Position numbers and translations under genes: made by a program. Shown piece by piece: positions 41,928 to 51,000 of a stretch of 64,000 nucleotides of DNA. The stretch comes from Dipteris shenzhenensis (lineage: Eukaryota > Polypodiophyta > Polypodiopsida > Gleicheniales): NCBI GenBank assembly GCA_047967505.1, contig CM106538.1, one strand, 5' to 3'. The notes under the pieces are model-generated. The model was not told where the DNA came from and did not search any database. It saw only the letters and a list, made by a program, of their open reading frames with translations. Numbering within the stretch: the stretch's first letter is position 1; each line of letters begins with the position of its first letter.

Positions 41928-42527
41928 ATGTCTCTTTCTGAAAGCTTTGGCACTATCACTGAAGGGGATAAATTGGAAGGATCAAACTATGCCTTGTGGT
42001 CATTTATGCTCCGCAATATTTTGGTTGGCAAGGGCTTGTGGGACATTGTGAGTGGTGATGAAACTAGGCCAGCTGCTGCTACAACTAGTTCATCTTCATC
42101 CATCACATCTACATCCACAGCTCCTACTCCTGCTCTATTGGAGGAGCAAAGGAGGTTTGATAGAAGAAATGCCCAGGCTTTATCTTTGATATCCCTCTCA
42201 GTGAAGAGGCACATTATGTCTACTATCAAGTCCTGCAGGTATGCTAAAGATGCTTGGGCTAAACTGGCATGTATGTATCAGGTCAAAAATGAAGCTAGAG
42301 TGCTAGCTTTGACAAATCAACTCAAGGAGTTGAAGATGGAAGAAGGGCAAACAATTGCAGAGCATATTGCTAAGATTACTGATCTTAGAGATCAATTAGC
42401 AGGCGTTGATGAGGAGATAGAAGACAGAAAGTTGGTCACTCTCACTCTCAATAGCCTGGCTCCGTCATTTGGCACTTTTGTTACCTCTTTGTCTATCATG
42501 CTTCTGTCTCATTTGATGAGTTGGTAG
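41928..42527 (+). CDS. Copia F gag N-terminal part
   Basis: The ATG at 41928 opens MSLSESFGTITEGDKLEGSN. The domain order is the short copia gag start (LEGSNYALWSFMLRNILVGK), a Ser/Thr/Ala-rich linker, then the UBN2 gag core (DAWAKLACMYQVKNEARVLA to LVTLTLNSLAPSF). A one-base shift near 42495 ends this frame at 42527, before the usual YHASVSFDELVGLLLQ helix, which is found in the next frame. The leader from the primer site (41341-41927) is 590 bases without a convincing ORF. Gag would assemble the particle around element RNA. Confidence 0.93.
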   Translation: MSLSESFGTITEGDKLEGSNYALWSFMLRNILVGKGLWDIVSGDETRPAAATTSSSSSITSTSTAPTPALLEEQRRFDRRNAQALSLISLSVKRHIMSTIKSCRYAKDAWAKLACMYQVKNEARVLALTNQLKELKMEEGQTIAEHIAKITDLRDQLAGVDEEIEDRKLVTLTLNSLAPSFGTFVTSLSIMLLSHLMSW

Positions 42528-43468
42528 GGCTGCTCCTGCAAGAAGAGGAAAGAACCTCTAATTTTGCTCATTCATCTCGCCAAGGTGAGCAAGCTCTTGC
42601 TATGCAGGGAAAGGGCAAATTTCAGTCAAAAGGAGGATACTTTCACAAAAAAAACAGCAATGGATTTCAGCCCAAAAGTGAGGCAAATGCAAGTTCTCAG
42701 GCAAGTCCCGCCTCTAAGAAAAAGGGTAAATGTAACTATTGCAAAAAGCCTGGTCATTACATTGCCGAGTGTCAAAAGAGGATTGCTAATGAGAAGAAGA
42801 GGGGGACTACAAACAGTAATTTTGTGGCACCTGCTGAAAATTCAAATGCCTCTTCTCATGCACATTATGCCCAGGATGACAAGGACTTTGCCTTTGGTGT
42901 TGTGGATCATGAGATCATTGACACAGGGGGGGAGCCCAGTATGTCACATGCTACACATGCTCATGCTCTTATTGAGCCAGTGTCAGAGGGTATTGATGCA
43001 TCTTTGGCCACCACTGATCCTTGGTACTTGGATAGTGGTGCTTCTAAGCATATGACTCATCACAGAGATTGGTTTGAGGACATTATACCGGTCCATGGCA
43101 GACATGTTGTTTGTGCTAATGATGCCACTCAAGATATCACGGGAGTGGGACATGTTCCTATTCTCTTGGATGGTTCAGGAAAGAAACAATACATCCGTGA
43201 TGTTTGGTATGTTCCAGATTTGAAGAAGAATCTGATTTCAGTTTCCTCCATTGCTCATGATCAACATATGTTGGTAGAGTTTCAAGGCAGCCAATGCAGG
43301 ATTAAGGATCCTAAAAAGGGTTATGCTATTGTGGCTACAGGCACTTATGAAAAAGGGCTGTACAAGCTTGATGCTCAGCCTTATAATCAGCATGCTATGG
43401 CTGTATCATGTGTATCTCAGGGTGATTTATGGCATGCCAGGTTTGGCCATATCCATCACAGGGCTTGA
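42500..43468 (+). CDS. Copia F gag C-terminus, zinc knuckle, protease, pre-integrase
   Basis: The shifted frame continues gag with SFDELVGLLLQEEERTSNFA. It reaches a Lys/Ser-rich linker, the zinc knuckle CNYCKKPGHYIAEC (about 42732-42773) and the aspartic protease motif WYLDSGASKHMTHHRDWF (about 43024-43077). The protease flap region VWYVPDLKKNLISVSSIAHD follows. The frame ends in the pre-integrase zinc domain (DLWHARFGHIHHRA) at 43468. A frameshift near 43459 moves the remainder of that domain (GLTYLFNNNMVIGMPKL) into the next frame. The start of the frame listed here is the frameshift point, not an initiation codon. Confidence 0.92.
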   Translation, partial: ASVSFDELVGLLLQEEERTSNFAHSSRQGEQALAMQGKGKFQSKGGYFHKKNSNGFQPKSEANASSQASPASKKKGKCNYCKKPGHYIAECQKRIANEKKRGTTNSNFVAPAENSNASSHAHYAQDDKDFAFGVVDHEIIDTGGEPSMSHATHAHALIEPVSEGIDASLATTDPWYLDSGASKHMTHHRDWFEDIIPVHGRHVVCANDATQDITGVGHVPILLDGSGKKQYIRDVWYVPDLKKNLISVSSIAHDQHMLVEFQGSQCRIKDPKKGYAIVATGTYEKGLYKLDAQPYNQHAMAVSCVSQGDLWHARFGHIHHRA

Positions 43469-44259
43469 CCTATTTGTTTAACAACAACATGGTTATTGGA
43501 ATGCCAAAATTACAGCAGCCAGTTAATGAAGTATGTGAAGGGTGTGCCCTTGGCAAATTGCACCGCTTACCTTTCAAAAAGGATGGGAAAGGTGATGTGA
43601 AAGCAATAAGAGCATTGCAAATAGTGCACAGTGATGTTTGTGGCCCCATGAATGTTACTACTCATAGAGGGGCAAGGTACTTTGTTACCTTCATTGATGA
43701 CTACTCCAGATTTACATGGCTCTTCCTCATGAAGAACAAATCCGAAGTGTTTTATTGGTTCAAGATATTCAAGGCTATGGCTGAGAATCAGACCAATTCC
43801 AAGATACAAACACTCAACACAGATAGAGGGGGAGAGTATACTTCAGAGGTATTTGCAAGCTATTTGCAAGAACATGGCATCAAACATCATTTAACTGTGC
43901 CATACACACCCCAGCACAATCCTATTGCTGAAAGGAAGAATAGGACTCTTGTAGAAATGACCAGATGCATGCTGAAATTCAAGAAAATCTCAAAAGGATT
44001 TTGGGGAGAAGCCATTACTACAGCCACATACATCTTGAACAGATGCCCAACAAAAGCTTTGGTTAACAGGACACCATTTGAGGCATACTATGGGTACAAG
44101 CCCAAGGTAAATCACTTCAGAATTTTTGGGTCGGTTGCTTATGCTCTAATTCCTGCTCAACATAGAACTAAACTTGATGACAAGAGTGTCAAATGCATAT
44201 TTGTGGGGTATAGTATTGAGAGTAAAGGTTTTTTGTGGGAGCACAAATTTCTTTTGTAA
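43460..44259 (+). CDS. Copia F integrase
   Basis: The zinc end CEGCALGKLHRLPFK comes first. The catalytic core follows with VHSDVCGPM (first Asp), FVTFIDDYSRFTWLFLM, LNTDRGGEYTSEVF (second Asp) and HNPIAERKNRTL (Glu), so D-D-E is intact. The usual QQNG before the Glu reads QHNP here. The C-terminal region NHFRIFGSVAYALIPAQHRT and CIFVGYSIESKGF is normal. The frame then runs into a foreign insertion and stops at 44259. In life this enzyme would insert the cDNA with a 5-bp stagger, which fits the CATGT duplication. The first in-frame ATG (43429) lies in out-of-frame sequence, so it is not a true start. Confidence 0.93.
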
Positions 44260-44304
44260 ATCACAAAGCATTGCTATCCAATAGCGACACTCCTTAACAA
44301 TGTT
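44232..44304. other. Insertion of about 70 bp inside copia F pol
   Basis: Between CIFVGYSIESKGF and [17 protein letters not shown], which are normally adjacent in copia (KGYRLYDP), lies about 70 bp with a stop codon and no copia similarity. It is AT-rich and changes the frame. I see no obvious terminal repeats or duplication. Confidence 0.7.
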
Positions 44305-44307
44305 AGT

Positions 44308-46314
44308 TTGTATGATCCTGTTACTCCTTGGATTATTATCAGTAGAGATGTTGTCTTTGCTAAAAATGAAACCATGCAACCGGTCAATGTTGATTTGCCA
44401 CCATATGATGATGTGCCTCTTGATATTGTTCAGTTTGATAGTAATGAGATGGAGTCTTTATCCTCCTCACCCAGTTCAGATTTGGTGCCATATGTTGAGG
44501 GGGGATTTCCCTCAAATGTTCCAGAAGGGCAGCCAGCTAGTGGGGTAGGACAGCCACATGTTTGGAATCCTTTACCTCGCCATACCAACAGTGGTCCAGC
44601 CAGTGGTGGTGCTGCAAATTCAGTCCCAAAATGGGCACGGTTGACCCTCAGAGAGGCTAATGTTCAGCCAACTTTAGGGAGGACCAGGACAGCCACAAGG
44701 AATGCATCATCACAGGTGAATTATGCTTTGATGGCTTCAGTTATGGCAGCTGAAACTGAACCTCAAAGATTTGAGGATGCCATGAAACATCCTGCATGGC
44801 AGGAAGCCATGAAATCTGAAATTAGTTCCATTGAAAGGAATGCCACATGGGATTTGGTTGATAAGCCCATTGGGAAGAATGTGGTTGGTACCAAATGGAT
44901 CTATAAAGTTAAGTACCATGCAGATGGCACTATTGAAAAACACAAGGCCCGGCTAGTTGCCAAGGGGTATGCCCAAGAGGAGGGAGTGGATTATGAGGAA
45001 ACATTTGCTCCGGTAGCCAAGATGACTACCATTCGGTCTGTCATCTCTCTTGCTGCAAGTTATGGCTGGCCCGTCTTTCAGATGGATGTCAAGACTGCCT
45101 TCTTGAACGGTGATTTACAAGAGGAAGTTTATGTGCAGCAACCCCAAGGATTTGAAGTTACAGGACAAGAACACAAGGTTTGCAGGCTACGCAAGGCATT
45201 GTATGGGCTAAAACAAGCACCCCGTGCTTGGTATCACAAGATACATCAGTATTTGCTGTCCCAGGGCTTTGTGAACACACATACAGAGTCCAACCTCTAT
45301 GTTCTGCAAGAAAAATCAGATTTGCTGATTTTAGTTCTTTATGTGGATGATATACTACTCACAGGCAGTAGTAATCAGCAAATTGCAGCCATCAAAACAG
45401 CATTGTGTCAGACATTTGATATGACAGATTTGGGTCTCTTGCACTATTGTCTTGGTATTGAGTTTTGGCAAACCCAGGAAGGGATATGTATGTCCCAAAC
45501 AAAGTATGCAAAGAGTCTCTTGCAGAAATTTAAGATGGAAAATTGCAAACCTGTGGCCACTCCATTGACCAAAGGACTCAAGCTTTCAAAGCATGACACA
45601 GCAGAGAAGTTTGATGGCACACTTTACAGACAATTGGTGTGTAGTCTTATCTATCTGTGTTCTACCAGGGCTGATATTGCACATGCCACTGGGTTGCTAA
45701 GTCAGTTTATGCATTGTCCTACAGTCACACACTGGCAAGAAGCCAAGCGGGTTCTCAGATATATGCAGGGCACTCTTACTCATGGATTGCACTATGCTGC
45801 AAATTGTGACATTTCTCTGAGTGGTTTCACAGACTCAGATTGGTCAGGGGATATGGATGATAGAAAATCCACCACTGGTTATTGTTTTTCATTGGGTTCA
45901 GCTTGCATTTCTTGGCTCAGTAAAAAGCAAGACCGTGTTTCTCTTTCCTCTAGTGAAGCAGAGTATAGAGCAGCAAACGCAGCCACTACAGAAGCAATGT
46001 GGTTAAGGAAGCTTATGTTTGATTTGCATCATGCACAACATGGTGAGGCCACTTCCATTTTGTGTGACAGTGTGAGTTGCATTGCCATTGGGAAAAATCC
46101 TGTCTTTCATGCCCGCATGAAACATATTGAGAATCATTATCATTATGTTCGGGATTGTATACAGGATGGCTTCATTGATCTTATCTATTGTCCTACTGAG
46201 GATAATGTGGCGGATATCTTCACTAAAAGCCTGTCAGCTCCACTTTTTACTCGTCACCGACACGGCTTGGGGATACGAGATATAACAACAATGTCAGGGG
46301 GGGTTATAAAATGA
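44308..46314 (+). CDS. Copia F reverse transcriptase and RNase H, 668 codons intact
   Basis: An uninterrupted frame. It opens with the integrase tail ([14 protein letters not shown]) and a Pro/Ser-rich linker. RT follows: [80 protein letters not shown] (motif A Asp), [13 protein letters not shown] and [13 protein letters not shown] with catalytic YVDD at 45340-45351. RNase H follows with [48 protein letters not shown] and [11 protein letters not shown], all catalytic acidic residues present. The C-terminus reads [20 protein letters not shown]. The enzyme would make element cDNA in the particle, and it is the best-preserved pol gene in the window. Confidence 0.96.
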   Translation: MYDPVTPWIIISRDVVFAKNETMQPVNVDLPPYDDVPLDIVQFDSNEMESLSSSPSSDLVPYVEGGFPSNVPEGQPASGVGQPHVWNPLPRHTNSGPASGGAANSVPKWARLTLREANVQPTLGRTRTATRNASSQVNYALMASVMAAETEPQRFEDAMKHPAWQEAMKSEISSIERNATWDLVDKPIGKNVVGTKWIYKVKYHADGTIEKHKARLVAKGYAQEEGVDYEETFAPVAKMTTIRSVISLAASYGWPVFQMDVKTAFLNGDLQEEVYVQQPQGFEVTGQEHKVCRLRKALYGLKQAPRAWYHKIHQYLLSQGFVNTHTESNLYVLQEKSDLLILVLYVDDILLTGSSNQQIAAIKTALCQTFDMTDLGLLHYCLGIEFWQTQEGICMSQTKYAKSLLQKFKMENCKPVATPLTKGLKLSKHDTAEKFDGTLYRQLVCSLIYLCSTRADIAHATGLLSQFMHCPTVTHWQEAKRVLRYMQGTLTHGLHYAANCDISLSGFTDSDWSGDMDDRKSTTGYCFSLGSACISWLSKKQDRVSLSSSEAEYRAANAATTEAMWLRKLMFDLHHAQHGEATSILCDSVSCIAIGKNPVFHARMKHIENHYHYVRDCIQDGFIDLIYCPTEDNVADIFTKSLSAPLFTRHRHGLGIRDITTMSGGVIK

Positions 46315-46434
46315 CATTGTTATTCATGTGTTACCCCATAGGTTGCTATATCCTGATGGATGAATTTGTGCAACCATGGTACTTTAGGTGCCCGAGGTAC
46401 TTCTGACACGTTTCCAGAGTACTTCAGTCATATC

Positions 46435-46448
46435 TTTGAGGGGGTATT
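46435..46448 (+). promoter_or_regulatory. Polypurine tract of copia F
   Basis: TTTGAGGGGGTATT just before the 3' LTR. The G-rich core is separated from the LTR start by four bases. Confidence 0.8.
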
Positions 46449-46633
46449 TGTAGACATATACAAAGATATGACCTTGTAGGCTAGTCCAGTACTTGGTTTA
46501 CTTTATGTTCTACTTGGTCACTATATATGCCAAGTATTTTGTATTCTTATCTATTGAACATCTGTTGGAGCTTTCGTGTGTGAGCACATCCATTCACTGG
46601 TGTTCACTTTTTGTCTCCATTTGTGTTCCTTCA
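46449..46633 (+). repeat. 3' LTR of copia F
   Basis: 185 bp, identical to the 5' LTR apart from one missing T in a TTTT run. It is followed by the CATGT duplication. Confidence 0.96.
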
Positions 46634-47045
46634 CATGTAAGTTTTGGAAGGTTGATTATGATATTATGATTTCTCTGCCACATTAAACTTTTAAAATTGA
46701 CATGTATATATGTATTGTGCCATATCCTAGAAAGTGGCATAGGTTGATACTCACCTAACATGGCATGAAAATTTGCTACTACTAAAGTTAACATTCTGCA
46801 TAAGCATTCTTTTTTTACTACTTTTCCAAATAGCTGATCTCCTTTGGATTTCTCTTGGATTATACACTAGCCTGACTCGATAACTATGCCCTATCATTTT
46901 TCCAGCTAATAGGAGATTCTTGCTGGGTTTAGGAACATAGAGTATATCATTGACCAATCCTTTCCATTTAGAGAAATTATCCAAGGGACTAAACATTCCC
47001 CTTGAATAGAATATGACACAACTGTAACAATCATCAAGTGTTAAT
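46634..47045 (-). pseudogene. Copia E protease/pre-integrase remnant (right of copia F)
   Basis: The minus strand gives GMFSPLDNFSKWKGLVNDILYV then PKPSKNLLLAGKMIGHSYRV (46996-46870), the end of the protease domain. It is followed by SRIWHNTYIHVNFKSLMWQR and INLPKLTC (46735-46640), the pre-integrase zinc domain. The next expected residues, the integrase start, lie at 41139 and below on the other side of copia F. This proves that both pieces were one element before that insertion. No gag or 5' LTR is recognised above 47045. Confidence 0.78.
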
Positions 47046-47079
47046 CCGTATTACCAAAACTAGAGTTAGGGGTGCATGT

Positions 47080-47590
47080 GAATTAATTCTTATTTCAACT
47101 CATGCAACTCATATGCACTACTTATAAATATGCCAAAATCAATTTATTCATAAGCCCATTGCTTAATTAAGCATTCATAATCATAACATACTTTTTTAGT
47201 GATATGCACGGGTAGTGTTTCATGAAGTACATATGCATACGGCAATGCTTCCATGTACACAATATTTGAAACATAGTCATCATTCCCTCCTTAAGATAAC
47301 AATGTAACAAATGGCTTACCATGTCCACATAGAAAGATTTCAATTAATAACTTATTTCAACCCATGCAACTTATAAATATGCCAAAATCAATTTATTCAT
47401 AAGCCCATTACTTAATTAAGCATTCATAATCATAATCTCACATACTTTCTTAGTGATATGCACGGGTACTGTTTCATGAAGTACATATGCATATGGCAAT
47501 GCTTCCATGTACATAATATTTAAAACATAGTCACCTCCTTAAGATCACAATTTAACAAATAGTACACCATGCCCATAAAGAAAGATTTCA
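47080..47590. repeat. Tandem direct duplication, unit about 250 bp
   Basis: 47090-47335 and 47345-47585 are about 90 percent alike. They share AAAATCAATTTATTCATAAG, GCTTAATTAAGCATTCATAA, GTGATATGCACGGGTA and CATGAAGTACATATGCATA. Each unit contains the palindrome GCTTAATTAAGC or a one-base variant. No coding. Confidence 0.92.
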
Positions 47591-47594
47591 TGAA

Positions 47595-48960
47595 TAAAAT
47601 TGAATTGCAAAACATAAAGAGAAAATGCATGAAACATATGCAACAAATAGAGACTCATATGCACATACGTGACCAAACAGAGGGGACCACTCCCCAAGGT
47701 GACTTGGTTCACTTGCCAAGGATACATCCCCATAAAGCCCTTGGTCAACTATCAAGAGCCCATTGATCTTTATCATTTCTAACGAGATACCCATGAACTA
47801 TTCATATCTTTCTTAATTGCTCATTCTATCATTCATTTCTTCGCTTTTTGAAATCCAAGGAGAAGAACACCAAGAAGAAGAGATTCCACATCATCTACAT
47901 GCTCATTTAGAACTCAAAATAGTTTCAACATGCAAATAAGAAGAGAATTTCATCAAAATATAAGGAAAACCTTCATCCTTTATTGAATAGTTTAGCTTGG
48001 TCTAAAAAGGGAGAAAAGGATATCAAAACAAAGAAATTACAGGGGAATTCATTCGTTTAACAAGATCTATTTTGCAACATAACTTCCAGTATTCAACATA
48101 CAGTAAAAATGAAAGAAGACACACAAACAACCTTTGTATCTTGAGAAGATGCCATCCAAGCATCATGTTTGCACATATCTCATGCTCAAGGCATGAAAAG
48201 GGTGGAGAAAAGAGGCTAGGAAGAGGGACCCATGGGAATATTATATAAAGAGGCACCTACAAGTACAACAGAGGATTAAAAGAAGAGGTCCCCTTTTTGA
48301 CAATAAGGTGCACTGCATGATAATTTGGTGGCACATGATTTTGATGCCCATGATTTGTGCACATGGCTTTGTAAAACTTGGTTTTTGGATAACTAAACTA
48401 GCTTAGTTATATTCTAGTTAATATTTAGCCTTATCCATTTACATCCCAATAAGTAGTTATTCTTATATAGTTGGATGGCTCGTCAGTTAGCACACCAATA
48501 TGCCTAATTAGTTATTTTATCTTATCTAGTTAGCCCACAAGTTGATAGCCACAATTTGATCATCAAGGCTACTACCTCCCATAGTTTTGAAAGGAAAAAT
48601 TCATAAAGTGTGCTAATGATTTAATAAGCCATGGTTTAGGTACATAGATTCAGCAACATATGGTTTTCCATGTAATCAGATGAAGCTAAATGAACTTAGG
48701 TTATGTAATTAAACTAGATGTACTTAGTTTCCATCCAACCAAACTAGGTGGATGTAATTTTCATCCAATCAAGCTACGTAAAGTTACTTCTAATGATTTC
48801 CAATAGAAATTTTATTAATGTTTTCACGTTTGCATTAGTGTGTCATTCGTCAATGTCGTATTCAGTTCCAAGTAGCTTTAGAATAATGCCGCAAAGAAGA
48901 AAAAAGTCATCCTATTGTAATTCGGGAAAAAAAAAGTAAACTGAATAATATTACTATTGG
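47595..48960. other. AT-rich spacer, nothing recognised
   Basis: Short frames only. ACTAG(A/G)TG(T/G)A-type repeats near 48710-48745 are too short to define a family. Confidence 0.35.
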
Positions 48961-48964
48961 TAGT

Positions 48965-49320
48965 GGACCTATAATAGCGTCTAATAGGCCTAATACCATC
49001 TGTAATAGGCCTAATTTCAACGATAATATGCCTTGTATGCTCGCAGTAGGTCTACTACTTGTAGTATTAGGCCTATCATGTTGGTAGCCAAAAATAAACA
49101 TTTGGTAAATCGGATAATATTACCACCAATAGTGGACATATTAATGCCAATAATAGGCCCAATACTATTGGTGATAGTCTTGGTATCACTGGTAATATGC
49201 CTTTTATTGATGGTAGTAGGCCTACTACCGGTAATATGCCTTTTAATGATGGTAATATGCCTTTAAAAGATGGTAGTAGGTAGTATTATGCTAGTATTAG
49301 GCCTACTACCATGGTTAAAC
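48965..49320. repeat. Minisatellite of AGGCCTA-containing units
   Basis: About 15 short units (roughly 20-26 bp) alternate GTAATAGGCCTAATA, GATGGTAATATGCCTTTT and GGTAGTAGGCCTACTACC. Several are palindromic around AGGCCT. The open frames across it are artefacts of the repeats. Confidence 0.8.
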
Positions 49321-49665
49321 ACATATTACCTTCAGTAATATGGGTGTTATAGATGATAACATCTACTGAGTTTCTCACCCAATTTTGTCCTTATATAAAT
49401 CTTTTGATAGCCATGAGTGCTCTTCATTCAGCAAGATTATAGTCCATATATCTTGCACGTAGGTGGGGTAAGGTGGACCGTAGTTTTGTCATGAGAGAAA
49501 GAGGGTGGGGGAGAGAGTGTTCATTGTGGTTGCAAAAGTGGTTGACTGCTTTGATATCTATCATATTGTGGTAAGGGTCAACCACAATTGCAATCCAATG
49601 AATGCAAATGAGATTATGTGAGGTAATGAGATTTCCAAGAGGTTACCTTTTTCGTGTTTCTCATT
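49320..49665. other. Spacer holding a diverged copy of repeat D1
   Basis: Around 49500-49560 a GGGGGAGAGAGTG block and a GTGGTTGACTG block resemble the 50.4-50.65 kb duplication. Nothing else is recognised. Confidence 0.5.
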
Positions 49666-49669
49666 GAGT

Positions 49670-49888
49670 TATAAGTATGTTTTACTTGAATCGAAGCCTG
49701 GAGCATGAGCCAAAATGTAACCACTAGGTTATGCCCCTAGAATGTCTCTTTTGAGAAAATAAAAGGCTTAAATCTTGTAAGGTTTTTATTTTCTAAAAAA
49801 GATACATTCAAGGGGTTGCGGAATCTAGTGGTGGCTATCTTTTGGCCCATGCCTTGGTCTTTGTTTCAAGTAAAACATTACTTATAAT
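49670..49888. repeat. Fold-back inverted repeat, about 100-bp arms
   Basis: Arm one (49670-49768) and the reverse complement of arm two (49786-49887) align over their length. They share ATAAGTA.TGTTTTACTTGAA, GGCATGGGCCAAAA-like, CCACTAG, GAATGT.TCTTTT and AGAAAATAAAA blocks. The loop is about 18 bases. It would form one long imperfect RNA hairpin. It could be a miniature inverted-repeat element or a small-RNA precursor. Confidence 0.8.
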
Positions 49889-50184
49889 AGTACAAGTCAC
49901 ATTGTGCTATGATATTATATTGATTGAATGATTGTTTGGTCAAATCATATAACCAAAGAAATATTTAGGGTGCTCAAAATTTTGCAATCTACTACACATA
50001 TTGAGAGAGATGGAGAGGGGGGGAGAGCCATAAGATGCTTGCATAGATAACACATATATAGGTGCACTTGATTTGTGCGTGTGCCTATCTGTCTGTCCAT
50101 CTATTTGAGTGTGTATGCACGTAGATATGCAAGCCTTTATATATGTATATGTGGATGTATGTATGTGCATGTCTGTGCACATGA

Positions 50185-50316
50185 TTGTGTGTGCTTGCAT
50201 GTATGTGTGTACACCACTTGTGTGTGTGTAGGCTGTGTATACCTGTGAATGTGCATGTGAATGTGTGTGCTTACATATGTGTGTGTATGGTGTGTATGCA
50301 TGTGCATGTGCATGTG

Positions 50317-50397
<81 letters not shown>
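50185..50397. repeat. (TG)n microsatellite with interrupted flank
   Basis: Pure TG from about 50320 to 50397, preceded by TG-rich units with CATG interruptions. Long open frames here are artefacts. Confidence 0.95.
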
Positions 50398-50399
<2 letters not shown>

Positions 50400-50652
50400 T
50401 CCACAAGGATCTAAGAGGGGGAGAGAGTGAGCGTGCATTGTTTTTGAAAAAATGGTCAATTGTTCCAATATCATGGATGTTGGGGAAAGGGTTTACCAAT
50501 ACCAAAAAATGATTACAATTGTGTGTGTGTGTAGTCGACTACAAGGATCTAAGAGGGGGAGAGAGTTTATTTTTGAAAAAGTGGTTAACTGTTCCAGTAT
50601 CATGGATGTTGGGGAAAGGGTTTACCAATACCGAAAAATGATTACAATTGTG
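50398..50652. repeat. Tandem duplication D1, unit about 130 bp
   Basis: 50398-50525 and 50530-50652 share CAAGGATCTAAGAGGGGGAG, TATCATGGATGTTGGGGAAA and AATGATTACAATTGTG. Each follows a TGTGTGTGTAGT microsatellite end, so the microsatellite is part of the duplicated unit. Confidence 0.9.
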
Positions 50653-50654
50653 AA

Positions 50655-51000
50655 CATGAAGTGATGGGTGAGGTTGCTAAAATTTGTTTTTCTTGGGACC
50701 TCAAAAAGCGGTCTTTTAGTCTTTCTCTCTCTCATTTTAGTATTTCTCTCTCTAGATCTTGATTTTGTAAGTATGATTAGATCTTTTCTAGAGAGGATTT
50801 TGTCTATACTCATCCTTTAAGATTCATCCAGACTCAAGATATTACAAGCGAAGCTTTGCCGCTATCTACATACACAATGATCTCATCGTCATTGTTCTAT
50901 ACTCACTTCTAGCCCTTATTTGCCACACGTTTAATAATCCCCCAGACCAATTTGATTACCGTCATCAGGTTATGGTTGATTTTGTGCTGTGTTAGTTTTT
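50655..51000. other. Spacer, nothing recognised
   Basis: Mixed AT-rich and CTCT-rich DNA without a supported gene or repeat. Confidence 0.35.

Larger units (their letters stand above)
41140..46633 (+). mobile_element. Copia LTR retrotransposon copy F, near-complete and recent
   Basis: The 186-bp and 185-bp LTRs (41140-41325 and 46449-46633) differ by one T indel. The 5-bp flanks CATGT (41135-41139 and 46634-46638) are identical. A primer site for initiator-Met tRNA follows the 5' LTR, and a purine-rich tract precedes the 3' LTR. The interior gives gag, zinc knuckle, protease, integrase, RT and RNase H in copia order. It is split into four frames by two single-base shifts and one insertion of about 70 bp. 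At 5494 bp it is full length for the superfamily. It sits antisense inside copia E. Confidence 0.97.
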
